Assembly (NCBI RefSeq): GCF_022026395.1
Contig: NZ_CP041767.1
Coordinates: 3,938,501 to 4,002,500 of the forward strand
From: Brevibacillus brevis
GTDB taxonomy: Bacteria; Bacillota; Bacilli; Brevibacillales; Brevibacillaceae
Direction of reading: 5' to 3'
DNA length: 64,000 bases
Of the stretch, positions 24,662 to 33,329 are shown one piece after another. The first letter of the stretch is position 1. The number at the start of each line of letters is the position of its first letter. The notes beneath the pieces were generated by a model, which was given only the letters and a program-made list of their open reading frames with translations, ran no database searches and was not told where the DNA came from. The translations under genes were made by a program, and so were the position numbers.

Positions 24662-25332
24662 CCCGTATTGGCTGTCTCCATGGACATTATTCGAATATTT
24701 CCCTCTTATCAGATGCGTTCGCAGCCTTTGACGTAGAGCTCATTCATTTTGTTGATCCAGGTTTACTCCTGCAGAATGAAGGAACCTCTGTCCATACCAA
24801 GGAACAATCGCATGCCAAATTACGTGAGCAACTAAACTGGATGCGAAACTGCGGGGTCGATGCAATCGTGATCACATGCACGCAGTATGCCGCACTGGTA
24901 ACACCAGAAGATGAAGCAACTGCCACTGTTCCACTCTTCACAATCGATGGACCTTTTTTTCATGAGCTTGCACGGCATACTGAGCTACAAGTTCTGCTGT
25001 TCTCCAATCCCGCTACTGTTCAACCTACGATGGAGCGTCTCGTGAAACACGCCCATTCTCAGAACCTTCATCCAGAGATACAAGTGTCTCTCGTCGAAAA
25101 TGCTTTTGCCCTGCTCATGGAAAACAAGCAAGAAGCTTACAGAGAAGCCATAAAAGACGCCCTGTATCAGCTCCGCCAAACGTTTCCAGACCAACCTATT
25201 GCAGTGGCACAGCTCTCCATGGCCCCTGTTGCTGATCAATTTGCAAAGGAAAATGACTGTACAATTTCCCATCCTTTACATAGTTTGACGTCGCTAATGT
25301 CCGTAGCGTTACAATTGCGTTCAAGCCGTTGA
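24658..25332 (+). CDS. Asp/Glu racemase-superfamily protein
   Basis: A 224-residue protein with the pseudo-symmetric Asp/Glu racemase fold. The first catalytic cysteine is in the ITCTQYA motif (C80 region); the second site reads 'AQLSMAP', with serine where racemases have cysteine, as in some arylmalonate-decarboxylase or maleate-isomerase-like members. So racemization is unlikely and a related carbon-carbon or isomerase reaction is possible. Translationally coupled to the methyltransferase upstream, which suggests a joint small-molecule pathway that I cannot name. Confidence 0.75.
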   Translation: MTRIGCLHGHYSNISLLSDAFAAFDVELIHFVDPGLLLQNEGTSVHTKEQSHAKLREQLNWMRNCGVDAIVITCTQYAALVTPEDEATATVPLFTIDGPFFHELARHTELQVLLFSNPATVQPTMERLVKHAHSQNLHPEIQVSLVENAFALLMENKQEAYREAIKDALYQLRQTFPDQPIAVAQLSMAPVADQFAKENDCTISHPLHSLTSLMSVALQLRSSR

Positions 25333-25349
25333 AAAGGGAATGCGTGTAA

Positions 25350-25400
25350 AAAACAGCCCCGTTTGCTTAGGTCTAATGGCCAGTGGCAACGGGGCTGTCG
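25350..25400 (-). terminator. Terminator of the efflux operon
   Basis: ACAGCCCCGTT and AACGGGGCTGT form an 11-bp stem; six T follow on the minus strand. Confidence 0.8.
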
Positions 25401-25424
25401 CATAAACACGAATTCAATTGGCTT

Positions 25425-26942
25425 TTACATGCCTTCGGAGTTGGTCACCAGAACCTCTTCTCCCTCATTCAAGCCGCCTTTGATTTCAATAAAATCATAT
25501 CCTTCAATCCCGATTTCTACGTCTTTCGGCATTGGATCTCCGGTGCTCGGATCTTTCACCATTACCGTTCCCTGACCTGGTCCCAGAATTTCAACTGCAT
25601 TGCTTGGCAAGCGCAGGACATTCTGTGCTTGGGCGACGATAATATCGTTGTCTCCCGTCATTCCATGCTTAAAATCAGCCTTGTCTAGCAATTCCACTTT
25701 TACCGCGAAACGAACTTCCTTGTCTTCTTTTTTCCCTTCTTTCGGGAGCTCTACGACTTTGCCTTTAAACGGCTCGGTACCGAATGCATACACATAAACA
25801 TCGACATTTTGTCCGATTTTAATCGCGGGGATATCAAGCTCTCCAACGGCTGCCATAAAGTAAACAGAAGACGTGTCCATAATAATGGCTGCAGGCTCTG
25901 ATCCTGGCGCTTCGCCTTCTTTTACGCCCAGCTTGGTGATTACACCGCTAATTGGCGCCGTTACTTGGTTCTTCGCAATTTCACGCTTTTTCTGCTCCAT
26001 GTTCAATAAGGAACTTTTTAGCGCCAGTTCTTTTTCCATCAGCTCCATACCGGACGCTTCCATATCCATCTTGAACAGTTGTTGCCCTACTTTGACTACA
26101 TCGTCCTTTTTGACGTCGATCTTGCCGATTTTCCCGTACGTACCAGCCAAGATTTCTATTTCATCCGGCAGCTGGAATTCTTTCTGATTTCGGCTTACGT
26201 ATAAGAGGCCCTTATCATCCGTGTACTGTACCTCACCCTTGTCTCCGACGTAAATGGCCCCAGGCTTCTTGACCAATACCTCGACATTGTGAATTCCGCC
26301 AGCACCTTCTACTTTTTCACCTATTCTATCCACTTCTGTGACAACACCATCCACAAAATACATGGAAGTCGGAATGAATACCTTCACTTTTTGTCCTACA
26401 CTGAATCGTTCAGACTCATAGGAGGTAAATTGCCCAATAATTTTCAAATAGTCGGTATTAGCCAGCTTGACTACCACCTGTTCCGGTCTTACATCTTGTC
26501 CTTCTTCTACAAGGACCTCAACCACTTTTCCTTCTTTTGTAGCCGTGATCTTGTCTTTCTTTTGCTTAATTTCATTTAGCTCTTTTTTCGCCTTTAAAAT
26601 GTCCAGCTCCAGCTTTTGAATTTCCAGTTGTGCATCCGAGCTGTCTATCGTGAACAAAACATCGCCTTTTTTTACGGACTGCCCTTCTTTCACTAGCACA
26701 CGTTGCACCTTGCCGCTGAGCTCTGGCTTGACTTCCTCACGGGCCTTCGCTTCCACTGTACCTGCTGAGTTGATTGTCTTCTTGACGTCACCTCGTTCCA
26801 CGACCGCTGTCGGGAAGTTCGGTTTTTCTTCCGGCTTTTCTTCTGTAACCTCTTCGCCCTTGAAGTATGAGTAGCCGTAATAGCTGCCTCCTCCAAGAAC
26901 GGCCACGACCGTGGCGATAATGATCCATTTTTTCTTGTTCAT
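25425..26942 (-). CDS. Membrane fusion protein of a MacAB-like ABC exporter
   Basis: A 505-residue adaptor with one N-terminal membrane anchor (about 6-26). It contains two lipoyl/barrel-sandwich pieces: 'ELSGKVQRVLVKEGQSVKKGDVLFTI' (about 73-98) with a short hairpin, and a second set near 290-375 ('YGKIGKIDVKKDDVVKVGQQLF' ... 'VTAPISGVITKLGVKEGEAPG'). Beta-barrel and C-terminal domains follow. The doubled arrangement is unusual for MacA. GAGGAA seven bases ahead supports ATG 26942. Third gene of an operon with ATPase and permease; it links them across the wall zone. Confidence 0.86.
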   Translation of the reverse strand: MNKKKWIIIATVVAVLGGGSYYGYSYFKGEEVTEEKPEEKPNFPTAVVERGDVKKTINSAGTVEAKAREEVKPELSGKVQRVLVKEGQSVKKGDVLFTIDSSDAQLEIQKLELDILKAKKELNEIKQKKDKITATKEGKVVEVLVEEGQDVRPEQVVVKLANTDYLKIIGQFTSYESERFSVGQKVKVFIPTSMYFVDGVVTEVDRIGEKVEGAGGIHNVEVLVKKPGAIYVGDKGEVQYTDDKGLLYVSRNQKEFQLPDEIEILAGTYGKIGKIDVKKDDVVKVGQQLFKMDMEASGMELMEKELALKSSLLNMEQKKREIAKNQVTAPISGVITKLGVKEGEAPGSEPAAIIMDTSSVYFMAAVGELDIPAIKIGQNVDVYVYAFGTEPFKGKVVELPKEGKKEDKEVRFAVKVELLDKADFKHGMTGDNDIIVAQAQNVLRLPSNAVEILGPGQGTVMVKDPSTGDPMPKDVEIGIEGYDFIEIKGGLNEGEEVLVTNSEGM

Positions 26943-26966
26943 CTTACGTTCCTCACATTTCATCAC

Positions 26967-28427
26967 TTATTCAGATCGAATCGCTTGCAGCGCACTTAAA
27001 CGAGACGCGCGGATCGCCGGGAAGATTCCCGCCAACACCCCAATAATAAAGGAGAAGCCAATCGCAAAGAGTGCCAGCCAACCCGGAATCACTGCCAATT
27101 TTGTTGGCTCAGCCTCTGGATCACCACCGCCGCCGTAGCCCATGTTGAGACTATCCAAGAGACCGCCAGACGCTCCAAAGTAATTCACGAGCTCAACCGC
27201 TCCCCACGCCATTCCGAGACCAGCCAGTCCACCAATTAAGCCAATAAAGCCTGACTCCATTAAGAACAGCCAACGAATATTCAACACAGTGGCCCCGATT
27301 ACTTTCATGATACCAATCTCTTTGGTTCGCTCTAAAATCGACATGATCATCGTATTGACGATTCCAATGGTTGCGACGAGCAAGGAGATTGCAGCAATTC
27401 CTCCGAGGACCATCTGAATCACGAAGAAGAAGTTATTGATGGTTTCCAGCTCACGTGCAGGCGACCATACTTCAAAGCCCTTTTCCTTCAACGCTTTGAC
27501 TACACCCTCGACCTTTTCACGAGATTCTACCTTGACAGTAATTCTGTCAAATTCAAAGGTTTCCTTTTTGGCTTTATCGCGTGAACGGCGAGATGCTCCC
27601 TCTTCGACTTCGTCACCTCGACTGCGCGTGACCCACTCATTTAGCTCTTTCACTACATTAATCGGTACATAAACCGCGGCTGACGAGTTACGTTCTTCCG
27701 ATTTCTTTAATTGACCGACAACCTTTACACGCAATTCTTTTTTCTCGTATTTTGGTTCATCGTCGATGCGATATTCGCGCGACAAGATGAGAGTCCCTGC
27801 TCTGTCTACGAGATTGAAGGTCAGTGCTTCTCCGCCCCCTATATCAGGAGGTGGCATCTGAGACATTTCATGCCGTCCAGCTCCGGCCTTTCTTCGCCGT
27901 TCCTCGCGCTTTTCCTTTTCTACGTCGCGCAATTCTCTGGATACATCGAAAGCGACCACTATCTCTTGTGGCGCCCCTGTCAGATAGGTTCCTTTTTCAA
28001 TGTCATTTTTGCGATAGGCTGCCGACTCATTCACATCCACCCCAATAAGCTGAACGTAGCCTTCTCGTCTACCTACCTTAAGCTTCGCTTGCTCTCGTAA
28101 TTCTTTTATCGGCATAACCGCCTGAATGCCAGGAATCTTTTTTAATTCCTGCACCGCTTGCATATTCAGCTTCTTGACCTTATCCTCTGGAACATCGATC
28201 CATTCACCATTTTCCTCGTACCAACGCAATGGCTCGACGTCCATCTCTGTCAAGTTCCCGAAGTTCTCCAAGCTTTTTACCGCACTTTCCTTAAGCCCTA
28301 AACTAAGCGCCATCATTGCGACGATTGCAGCCGTCCCGATCATGACACCAACCGATGTGAGGGCTGTCCGCAGCTTCATTCGCCACAGATTCCTCCAGAC
28401 AATGCGAAAAGAATCCATTACCTTCAC
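26967..28427 (-). CDS. MacB-like ABC transporter permease (FtsX family)
   Basis: A 486-residue permease: one N-terminal helix ('ALTSVGVMIGTAAIVAMMALSLG'), a large extracellular domain (about 45-345) and three C-terminal helices in the FtsX domain ('VLGGIAAISLLVATIGIVNTMIMSILERTKEIGIMKVIGA'). The extracellular domain has a highly charged insert near 170-200 (EKREERRRKAG) and a second near 275-295. GAGGTGAAC places a GTG start at 28427. It lies 24 bases both from the ATPase gene and the adaptor gene. Confidence 0.9.
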   Translation of the reverse strand: MKVMDSFRIVWRNLWRMKLRTALTSVGVMIGTAAIVAMMALSLGLKESAVKSLENFGNLTEMDVEPLRWYEENGEWIDVPEDKVKKLNMQAVQELKKIPGIQAVMPIKELREQAKLKVGRREGYVQLIGVDVNESAAYRKNDIEKGTYLTGAPQEIVVAFDVSRELRDVEKEKREERRRKAGAGRHEMSQMPPPDIGGGEALTFNLVDRAGTLILSREYRIDDEPKYEKKELRVKVVGQLKKSEERNSSAAVYVPINVVKELNEWVTRSRGDEVEEGASRRSRDKAKKETFEFDRITVKVESREKVEGVVKALKEKGFEVWSPARELETINNFFFVIQMVLGGIAAISLLVATIGIVNTMIMSILERTKEIGIMKVIGATVLNIRWLFLMESGFIGLIGGLAGLGMAWGAVELVNYFGASGGLLDSLNMGYGGGGDPEAEPTKLAVIPGWLALFAIGFSFIIGVLAGIFPAIRASRLSALQAIRSE

Positions 28428-28451
28428 TGTTTGTTCACCTCATACCCTCGC

Positions 28452-29153
28452 CTACGCTGGTCTTGTCCTTTTTTGTACAACCCGTCCGTCCTGGAGATAA
28501 ATGACGCGGTCGGACTGTTCCGCTACTTCCTGTTCATGGGTAACGATGATGAACGTAGTCCCATTTTCCTTGTTCATTTCTCTCATTAATAGGAGAATCT
28601 CTTGTTCTGTCTTCGAATCCAGGTTCCCCGTCGGCTCATCCGCCAAGATAATGCCAGGCTGATTGACGAGTGCTCTGGCAATACTGACACGCTGCTGCTG
28701 TCCACCACTAAGCTCATTGGGTCTGTGGTCGATACGACCTTCCAGCCCCACGCGGTGTAAGATTTCTGTTGCTTTCTCCCGACGTTTTTTCTTGCTTTCG
28801 CCTGCAAAAATCAGTGGAAGCTCTACGTTTTCCAACGCTGTCAGATTCGGAAGCAGATTGTATGACTGAAAGATAAAACCCATATTTTTACGGCGAAACA
28901 GGCATAGTTCGTTTTCGCTGTAGCTGGAAATCTCTGCTCCGCTAACCATGACACTCCCTTCCTCCGGCTTGGTCAAACCTGCAAGCAAATTCAAGAGCGT
29001 AGATTTGCCAGAACCCGATGAGCCACACAGGGCCACGAATTCTCCCTTGTTGATATGAAGGTTGATATCATACAGCACGGGCACTTTGATTTTTCCCGTT
29101 CCGTAGCTGTGATTGACCCCTGTCACCGTCAGCTCTCCTGTTGAATTGACCAT
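28452..29153 (-). CDS. ABC transporter ATP-binding protein, MacB/LolD type
   Basis: A 233-residue ATPase with Walker A GSSGSGKST, Q-loop FQSYNLLP, signature LSGGQQQR, Walker B ILADEPTGNLD and the switch histidine in VTHE. This subfamily powers FtsX-type exporters of peptides, macrolides or lipoproteins. The open frame begins at 29231 but GAGGTGCG before ATG 29153 fixes the start. First gene of a three-gene operon; a cluster of CGTAA motifs lies in front of it. Confidence 0.92.
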   Translation of the reverse strand: MVNSTGELTVTGVNHSYGTGKIKVPVLYDINLHINKGEFVALCGSSGSGKSTLLNLLAGLTKPEEGSVMVSGAEISSYSENELCLFRRKNMGFIFQSYNLLPNLTALENVELPLIFAGESKKKRREKATEILHRVGLEGRIDHRPNELSGGQQQRVSIARALVNQPGIILADEPTGNLDSKTEQEILLLMREMNKENGTTFIIVTHEQEVAEQSDRVIYLQDGRVVQKRTRPA

Positions 29154-29189
29154 CGTTTGTCGCACCTCATTCGTTCTTTCAAAATGGAA

Positions 29190-29275
29190 ACTTTCGTAAA
29201 CATCACATACTAAAGACGTAACATTTCGCAAAACGTAACGCTTCTTTCGGAAACATTTTACGATTTACGTAAACA
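29190..29275. promoter_or_regulatory. Cluster of CGTAA/TTACG motifs before the efflux operon
   Basis: Within about 80 bases the motif CGTAA or its complement occurs about six times, including a perfect palindrome TTTACGTAAA (29264-29273). A minus-strand TGAAG-N16-CGTA pair nearby resembles an extracytoplasmic-function sigma promoter. This looks like an operator region for envelope-stress control; the regulator is unknown. Confidence 0.35.
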
Positions 29276-29374
29276 ACCATACTTTCTTCAAAAATATGTA
29301 ACAGCTATGTAACCTTTTGCAGCCGGCTACGTATTACAATGTAGATGTCAACAAACCATGGAGGGTCGAAGAAG

Positions 29375-29548
29375 ATGACTATCTATCGCTTTTTATTTGA
29401 AACAGCAACACGCAGATGGGTTGAAATCATCAAGGCACCCAGTATGTTTGAGGCAGCAAAGCAAGCCAAACAGCTTGCAACCAAGCGTTCCAAGTCCATG
29501 TCCACTACCATCAGCTTCTCTTTTCACCACGCTGCTTCTCAAGCATAA
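29375..29548 (+). CDS. Small basic hypothetical protein
   Basis: A 57-residue protein (MTIYRFLFETATRR...). GGAGGG lies eight bases before the ATG at 29375; an earlier in-frame ATG at 29345 has no site. The middle forms an amphipathic Ala/Lys helix and the end is a Ser/Thr-rich beta strand. It is closed by a clean terminator, so it is probably a real single gene. Not recognised. Confidence 0.6.
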   Translation: MTIYRFLFETATRRWVEIIKAPSMFEAAKQAKQLATKRSKSMSTTISFSFHHAASQA

Positions 29549-29562
29549 ATGCACACATACAT

Positions 29563-29596
29563 AAACCGCTTGCCCGCTACGGGAGGCGGTTTTTAT
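29563..29596 (+). terminator. Terminator of the small gene
   Basis: AACCGC and GCGGTT with additional inner pairing (CCCG/CGGG), followed by TTTTTATA. Confidence 0.8.
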
Positions 29597-29611
29597 ATTT
29601 TGGGGATATTA

Positions 29612-29640
29612 TTGACAGCACCGATTTCTTCCTCTTTAAT
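29612..29640 (+). promoter_or_regulatory. SigA promoter of pdxK
   Basis: TTGACA (29612-29617), 17-base spacer, TTTAAT (29635-29640); about 75 bases of leader follow. Confidence 0.7.
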
Positions 29641-29718
29641 ATAGAGAGAGGCATTACAGTGCATGACAGTACAGATCCGCTTCGATTGTGCAGCGGTATA
29701 CAAAGGGAGATAATCACA

Positions 29719-30546
29719 ATGACCATGAAGAAAGCACTCACCATTGCAGGTTCCGACACCAGCGGCGGAGCTGGTCAGCAAGCAGACCTCAAAACGTTTC
29801 AGGAGCTTGGTGTTTTCGGGATGACCGCCCTCACCGTTATCGTAGCCCAAGATCCACATAACGAATGGTTCCACGAAGTGTTTCCGATCGATGTTGCGAT
29901 TCTGGAAAAACAAATCGAAACCGTACTCGCAGGAATTGGCGTAGATGCTGTAAAAACAGGGATGCTCGGAACCACTGAACTGGTTGACCTCGCTACCCGT
30001 AAAATAAAAGAATACGATTTGAAAAATGTTGTCGTGGACCCTGTGATGATCTGTAAGGGTGCAGATGAAGCACTCCATCCAGAAATTGCAGTCAGCCTGC
30101 GTGAAGTCTTGCTCCCGCACGCGACAGTTGCTACTCCTAACCTGTTCGAAGCAGGTATTCTCAGCCAAATGGGCGCATTGAAAAGTGTCGATGACATGAA
30201 GGAAGCGGCGAAGCGCATCCACGACTTCGGCACCTCTTATGTCGTTGTAAAAGGTGGCAGCAAGCTTCAAAGCGGAAATGCCGTAGATGTTTTCTATGAC
30301 GGGAAAACGATTGAGGTAATGGAATCAGAGCGCTTTGAGACGAGCTTTACTCATGGTGCCGGCTGCACGTTCTCCGCTGCAATCTGTGCGGAATTGGCAA
30401 AAGGAAGCTCTGTGCACAACGCAGTAGCTGTTGCCAAAGAATTTATTACCGAAGCGATTCGCCACTCGTTTGCACTCAATAAATATGTGGGACCTACTAA
30501 TCACGGTGCGTACCGCATGAAAAAGCACGGCGAAGCGATTTGCTAA
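29719..30546 (+). CDS. pdxK: Pyridoxine/pyridoxal kinase of the ThiD-like ribokinase family
   Basis: A 275-residue kinase that phosphorylates vitamin B6 forms and possibly HMP. It follows B. subtilis PdxK: 'LTIAGSDTSGGAGQQADLKTFQELG' at the N-terminus, 'VDAVKTGML', 'NVVVDPVMICKGADEAL', 'TPNLFEAG' and the C-terminal THGAGCTFSAA anion hole with the cysteine typical of the Bacillus PdxK branch. GGGAGA fixes ATG 29719 rather than earlier in-frame starts. PLP made here would serve SpeA and the aminotransferase elsewhere in the window. Confidence 0.92.
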   Translation: MTMKKALTIAGSDTSGGAGQQADLKTFQELGVFGMTALTVIVAQDPHNEWFHEVFPIDVAILEKQIETVLAGIGVDAVKTGMLGTTELVDLATRKIKEYDLKNVVVDPVMICKGADEALHPEIAVSLREVLLPHATVATPNLFEAGILSQMGALKSVDDMKEAAKRIHDFGTSYVVVKGGSKLQSGNAVDVFYDGKTIEVMESERFETSFTHGAGCTFSAAICAELAKGSSVHNAVAVAKEFITEAIRHSFALNKYVGPTNHGAYRMKKHGEAIC

Positions 30547-30565
30547 TTACTTCTAAGTAAACAAA

Positions 30566-30611
30566 AACTCCTGACCAAATCCGAGTCTTTCTCGGCGGGT
30601 CAGGAGTTTTC
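30566..30611. terminator. Bidirectional terminator between pdxK and rarD
   Basis: ACTCCTGACC and GGTCAGGAGT form a 10-bp stem with CCGAG/CTCGG inside; A and T runs flank both sides. Confidence 0.88.
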
Positions 30612-30617
30612 TTATGA

Positions 30618-31526
30618 TTACGCTTGTTTTTTGATAGCGACCTCGGGATTGATTGGGGCAGCTCTTCGTTTCATGCGTACGGAAGACACCGTAAATACAA
30701 TAAGCGCAGACCAGATGAGTCCAAAGCTAATGAGATGTGTTTGGGTGAAAGGCTCACCGAATAAAAATACAGCTGATAAGAGCGATATCGTAGGTGCCAA
30801 GTATTGGATGAAGCCCACAACGGAAAGTGGGAGCCTAGTCGTTGCTTGGGCGAACCAGTAGAGCGGCATGGCAGTAGCTACCCCCGCAAGCGTCAGCAAT
30901 AAAAGTTGCCACCACGCTAAGGAAGTCATCGTCTCCGTCCCATTGACCTGTAGCATCAACAGATAACCGAAAGCAATAGGGGCCACAAACAGCGTCTCCC
31001 ATGCCAGTCCGATCATCGCCTCCATTCGGACGAGCTTCTTCGCCAAGCTGTAAAAAGCAAAGGTCAGAGCAAGTGATAGAGAGACCCATGGAATCTCACC
31101 GTACTCGAAGGTGATGAACATGACTCCGAAAGCCGCGAGCATAAGCGCGAGCCATTGCCCAGCATGCATTTTTTCTTTTAAGAAAAGGACTCCAAGCAGT
31201 ACGGTGATGAGAGGATTCATGTAGTAACCAAGACTCGTTTGCATGACTTGATCGTTATTCACTGCCCAGATAAAAATGAGCCAGTTTGCGCTGATTAGCA
31301 GTGAACATATCGCTAATGCTCCGAGCATTTTAAAACCAGTAACCGCTCTCCACATACTGCGCCAGCGTTTCGTTACCTGGATAATGATTGCAACAAAAAT
31401 AATCGACCAGACGATTCGATGAGCGAGTATCTCCCATGCCCCCATTGCCTGAAACAGCTTCCAATAGAGCGGGAGTAAACCCCAAGCCAAATACGCCACA
31501 ATTGCATAAATAATCCCCTGTCTCAT
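30618..31526 (-). CDS. rarD: RarD-like EamA family transporter
   Basis: A 302-residue membrane protein with ten predicted helices in two EamA repeats. The N-terminal 'VAYLAWGLLPLYWKLFQAMGAWEILAHRIVWS' and 'NWLIFIWAVNNDQVMQTSLGYYMNPL' blocks are those of RarD, named for chloramphenicol sensitivity in Gram-negatives; substrates are unproven. GGAGGAG precedes ATG 31526. Single gene. Confidence 0.9.
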   Translation of the reverse strand: MRQGIIYAIVAYLAWGLLPLYWKLFQAMGAWEILAHRIVWSIIFVAIIIQVTKRWRSMWRAVTGFKMLGALAICSLLISANWLIFIWAVNNDQVMQTSLGYYMNPLITVLLGVLFLKEKMHAGQWLALMLAAFGVMFITFEYGEIPWVSLSLALTFAFYSLAKKLVRMEAMIGLAWETLFVAPIAFGYLLMLQVNGTETMTSLAWWQLLLLTLAGVATAMPLYWFAQATTRLPLSVVGFIQYLAPTISLLSAVFLFGEPFTQTHLISFGLIWSALIVFTVSSVRMKRRAAPINPEVAIKKQA

Positions 31527-31738
31527 CCTAGCTCCTCCATGTGTTTCGCCTTCTCTTTCTCTATAGACAACTTTTGAACTTATTATCTATGAAATAGTGT
31601 AACGGAAATACGAAAAAACAGCTATGTATTCTCACGTAGAATAGCGCGTTCTTTACACTTTCATCCGTTACCATATTACCAATGCACGTAGCTAGCTAGT
31701 TACCTCAGTAGCATAGTAAAGCATGCACAAAAATTTTA

Positions 31739-31767
31739 TTGTACCACTTTTATACCTGTAGTACAAT
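31739..31767 (+). promoter_or_regulatory. Promoter with embedded inverted repeat
   Basis: TTGTAC (31739-31744), 17-base spacer, TACAAT (31762-31767). The two hexamers lie within a perfect inverted repeat ATTGTAC-N16-GTACAAT, so a dimeric regulator could cover both. Confidence 0.6.
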
Positions 31768-31813
31768 AGTCATTATTCTTCCGAGTTTAGTCATACGAAA
31801 GGAACTTTTACTT

Positions 31814-32722
31814 ATGACATACTGGCGATCTATCTTTTTAGTTTTACTCGGTGCGTGCAGCTACGGTGTCCTCTCGATCTTCATGAAGCATGCCTTTCAC
31901 CTCGGCTTTACGCCATTTGAAATGAGTGGGAGTCAATTGATTTTTGGCGGCTTGATTATGACGGTCATGGCCATCCTTTTCTCGAAGCAGCGCTTTTCGT
32001 TTACGTATTTGTTGCTTTTGGCACCAGCCAGCCTGATGATGGCCTCAACCAGTCTTTTTTACCATCAGGCTGTTAGCCGGGTTTCTGCTTCACTCGCAAT
32101 TGTTCTCCTCTTTCAGTTTACCTGGATCGGTGTCTTGCTAGAGGCGATTGTAGATCGAAAATGGCCGACCGCTGAAAAATGGGTGTCTCTGGTTATGCTT
32201 GGAGCAGGGACTGTTCTTGCAAGCGGACTAGGCGAAAGCGGTATTCAGAGCGTAGACATGGTTGGTTTGATCTTCGGTCTGATGTCTGGCGCGACCTTTG
32301 CCCTGGTTATTTTCTTCAGCGGGCGAATTCTCCCTGGAATGGATCCATACTTGCGAAGCGCGATTTCGATTAGTATGGCAGCCCTGATGCTCTCGATCGT
32401 TTATCCGCCGACTTTCTTGGTAAATGGTCAGCTTCTGCAAGGTTTACTGCCGCTCGGTCTTTTGGTTGCGATCTTCGGTTCGGTCATCCCGATCTTCTGT
32501 TTGGCTGTCGGTGTGCCGCGGATCGGCAATGGACTGGCTACCATTTTAAGTGCAGTCGAGCTGCCCACAGTCGTGCTCTTGTCGAGCTTCGTGCTTCAAG
32601 AGACTGTCTCTCTCCCTCAATGGGGTGGCGTATTCATGATCCTGGCTGCCATTTGTGTACCGCAAGTAAAGTGGCGGAAACTATTCTCCCCTTCTCACAC
32701 CCTCGAGCAGGAAAGAATGTAG
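31814..32722 (+). CDS. EamA family transporter (DMT superfamily)
   Basis: A 302-residue ten-helix transporter with two EamA repeats; the second repeat starts near 'VGLIFGLMSGATFALVIFFSG'. The substrate is unknown, possibly metabolites or amino acids. AAAGGAAC lies eight bases before ATG 31814; the frame upstream to 31739 would start inside the promoter. Sequence is clearly different from the RarD-like protein encoded next door and divergently. Confidence 0.87.
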   Translation: MTYWRSIFLVLLGACSYGVLSIFMKHAFHLGFTPFEMSGSQLIFGGLIMTVMAILFSKQRFSFTYLLLLAPASLMMASTSLFYHQAVSRVSASLAIVLLFQFTWIGVLLEAIVDRKWPTAEKWVSLVMLGAGTVLASGLGESGIQSVDMVGLIFGLMSGATFALVIFFSGRILPGMDPYLRSAISISMAALMLSIVYPPTFLVNGQLLQGLLPLGLLVAIFGSVIPIFCLAVGVPRIGNGLATILSAVELPTVVLLSSFVLQETVSLPQWGGVFMILAAICVPQVKWRKLFSPSHTLEQERM

Positions 32723-32746
32723 CGCCGTTTTCTATAAACCGCATAC

Positions 32747-32785
32747 AAAAAGCGTGCAGACGAGCTGTTCTGCACGCTTTTTTTG
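32747..32785. terminator. Bidirectional terminator
   Basis: AAAAAGCGTGCAGA and TCTGCACGCTTTTTTT form a long perfect stem. Confidence 0.9.
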
Positions 32786-32867
32786 GTACACCCCCTTCAT
32801 ATAGAAGGAAGGTAGATTCTCTGCCTCGAATTTATTTGCGAAGACTGCCACTCAAAGGGGGAAAGGT

Positions 32868-33329
32868 ATGGAAAAGCGGCATTCGGTGTTATTCCAGCAA
32901 CTAGAGGATTATCGACAGGAGACGTTAAAAGCAATCGATGGTTTGACAAATGAAGATGCGAACATCATTCCTGATGGTTTCTCCAACAATATCTTGTGGA
33001 ATCTGGGGCACATTTATCTCGATCAGTATTTATGCGCGCACCTTACAAAAGAAACGATCCCGCTCCCCCCTGGCTTCAAGGAATGGTTTAACTTCGGGAC
33101 CAAGCCTGCTGACTGGAAAACACCGCCGCCGAATCTCGAAACGCTCGTTTCCTTATTACAAGAACAACCTCAGAAGATACAGGCTGCTTACAAGGATCGA
33201 TTAGACGAAGAGTTTCCCGCAACAGAATCCGGCATGCATACGATTGCGCAAGTGCTAGTACGAACGATTTTTCACGAAGGGATGCACCTCGCCTCCCTCA
33301 ATACAATCCGGAGGTTTCTAGGCAAATGA
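32868..33329 (+). CDS. DinB family protein (putative metal-dependent thiol transferase)
   Basis: A 153-residue four-helix-bundle protein. The DinB metal triad is visible: H48 in NLGHIYLDQ and the C-terminal pair HEGMH (H137, H141). Related enzymes are bacillithiol- or mycothiol-dependent transferases. AAGGGGGAAAGG precedes ATG 32868. It overlaps the glyoxalase-fold gene by four bases (ATGA), so the two are translated together. Confidence 0.85.
   Translation: MEKRHSVLFQQLEDYRQETLKAIDGLTNEDANIIPDGFSNNILWNLGHIYLDQYLCAHLTKETIPLPPGFKEWFNFGTKPADWKTPPPNLETLVSLLQEQPQKIQAAYKDRLDEEFPATESGMHTIAQVLVRTIFHEGMHLASLNTIRRFLGK

Noticed and set aside
14534-25400. Similar-looking AGCCCC...GGGGCT hairpins at 14.5 kb and 25.4 kb as copies of a dispersed repeat
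   Set aside because: Loops and flanks differ; both are simply GC-rich terminator stems of minus-strand genes.
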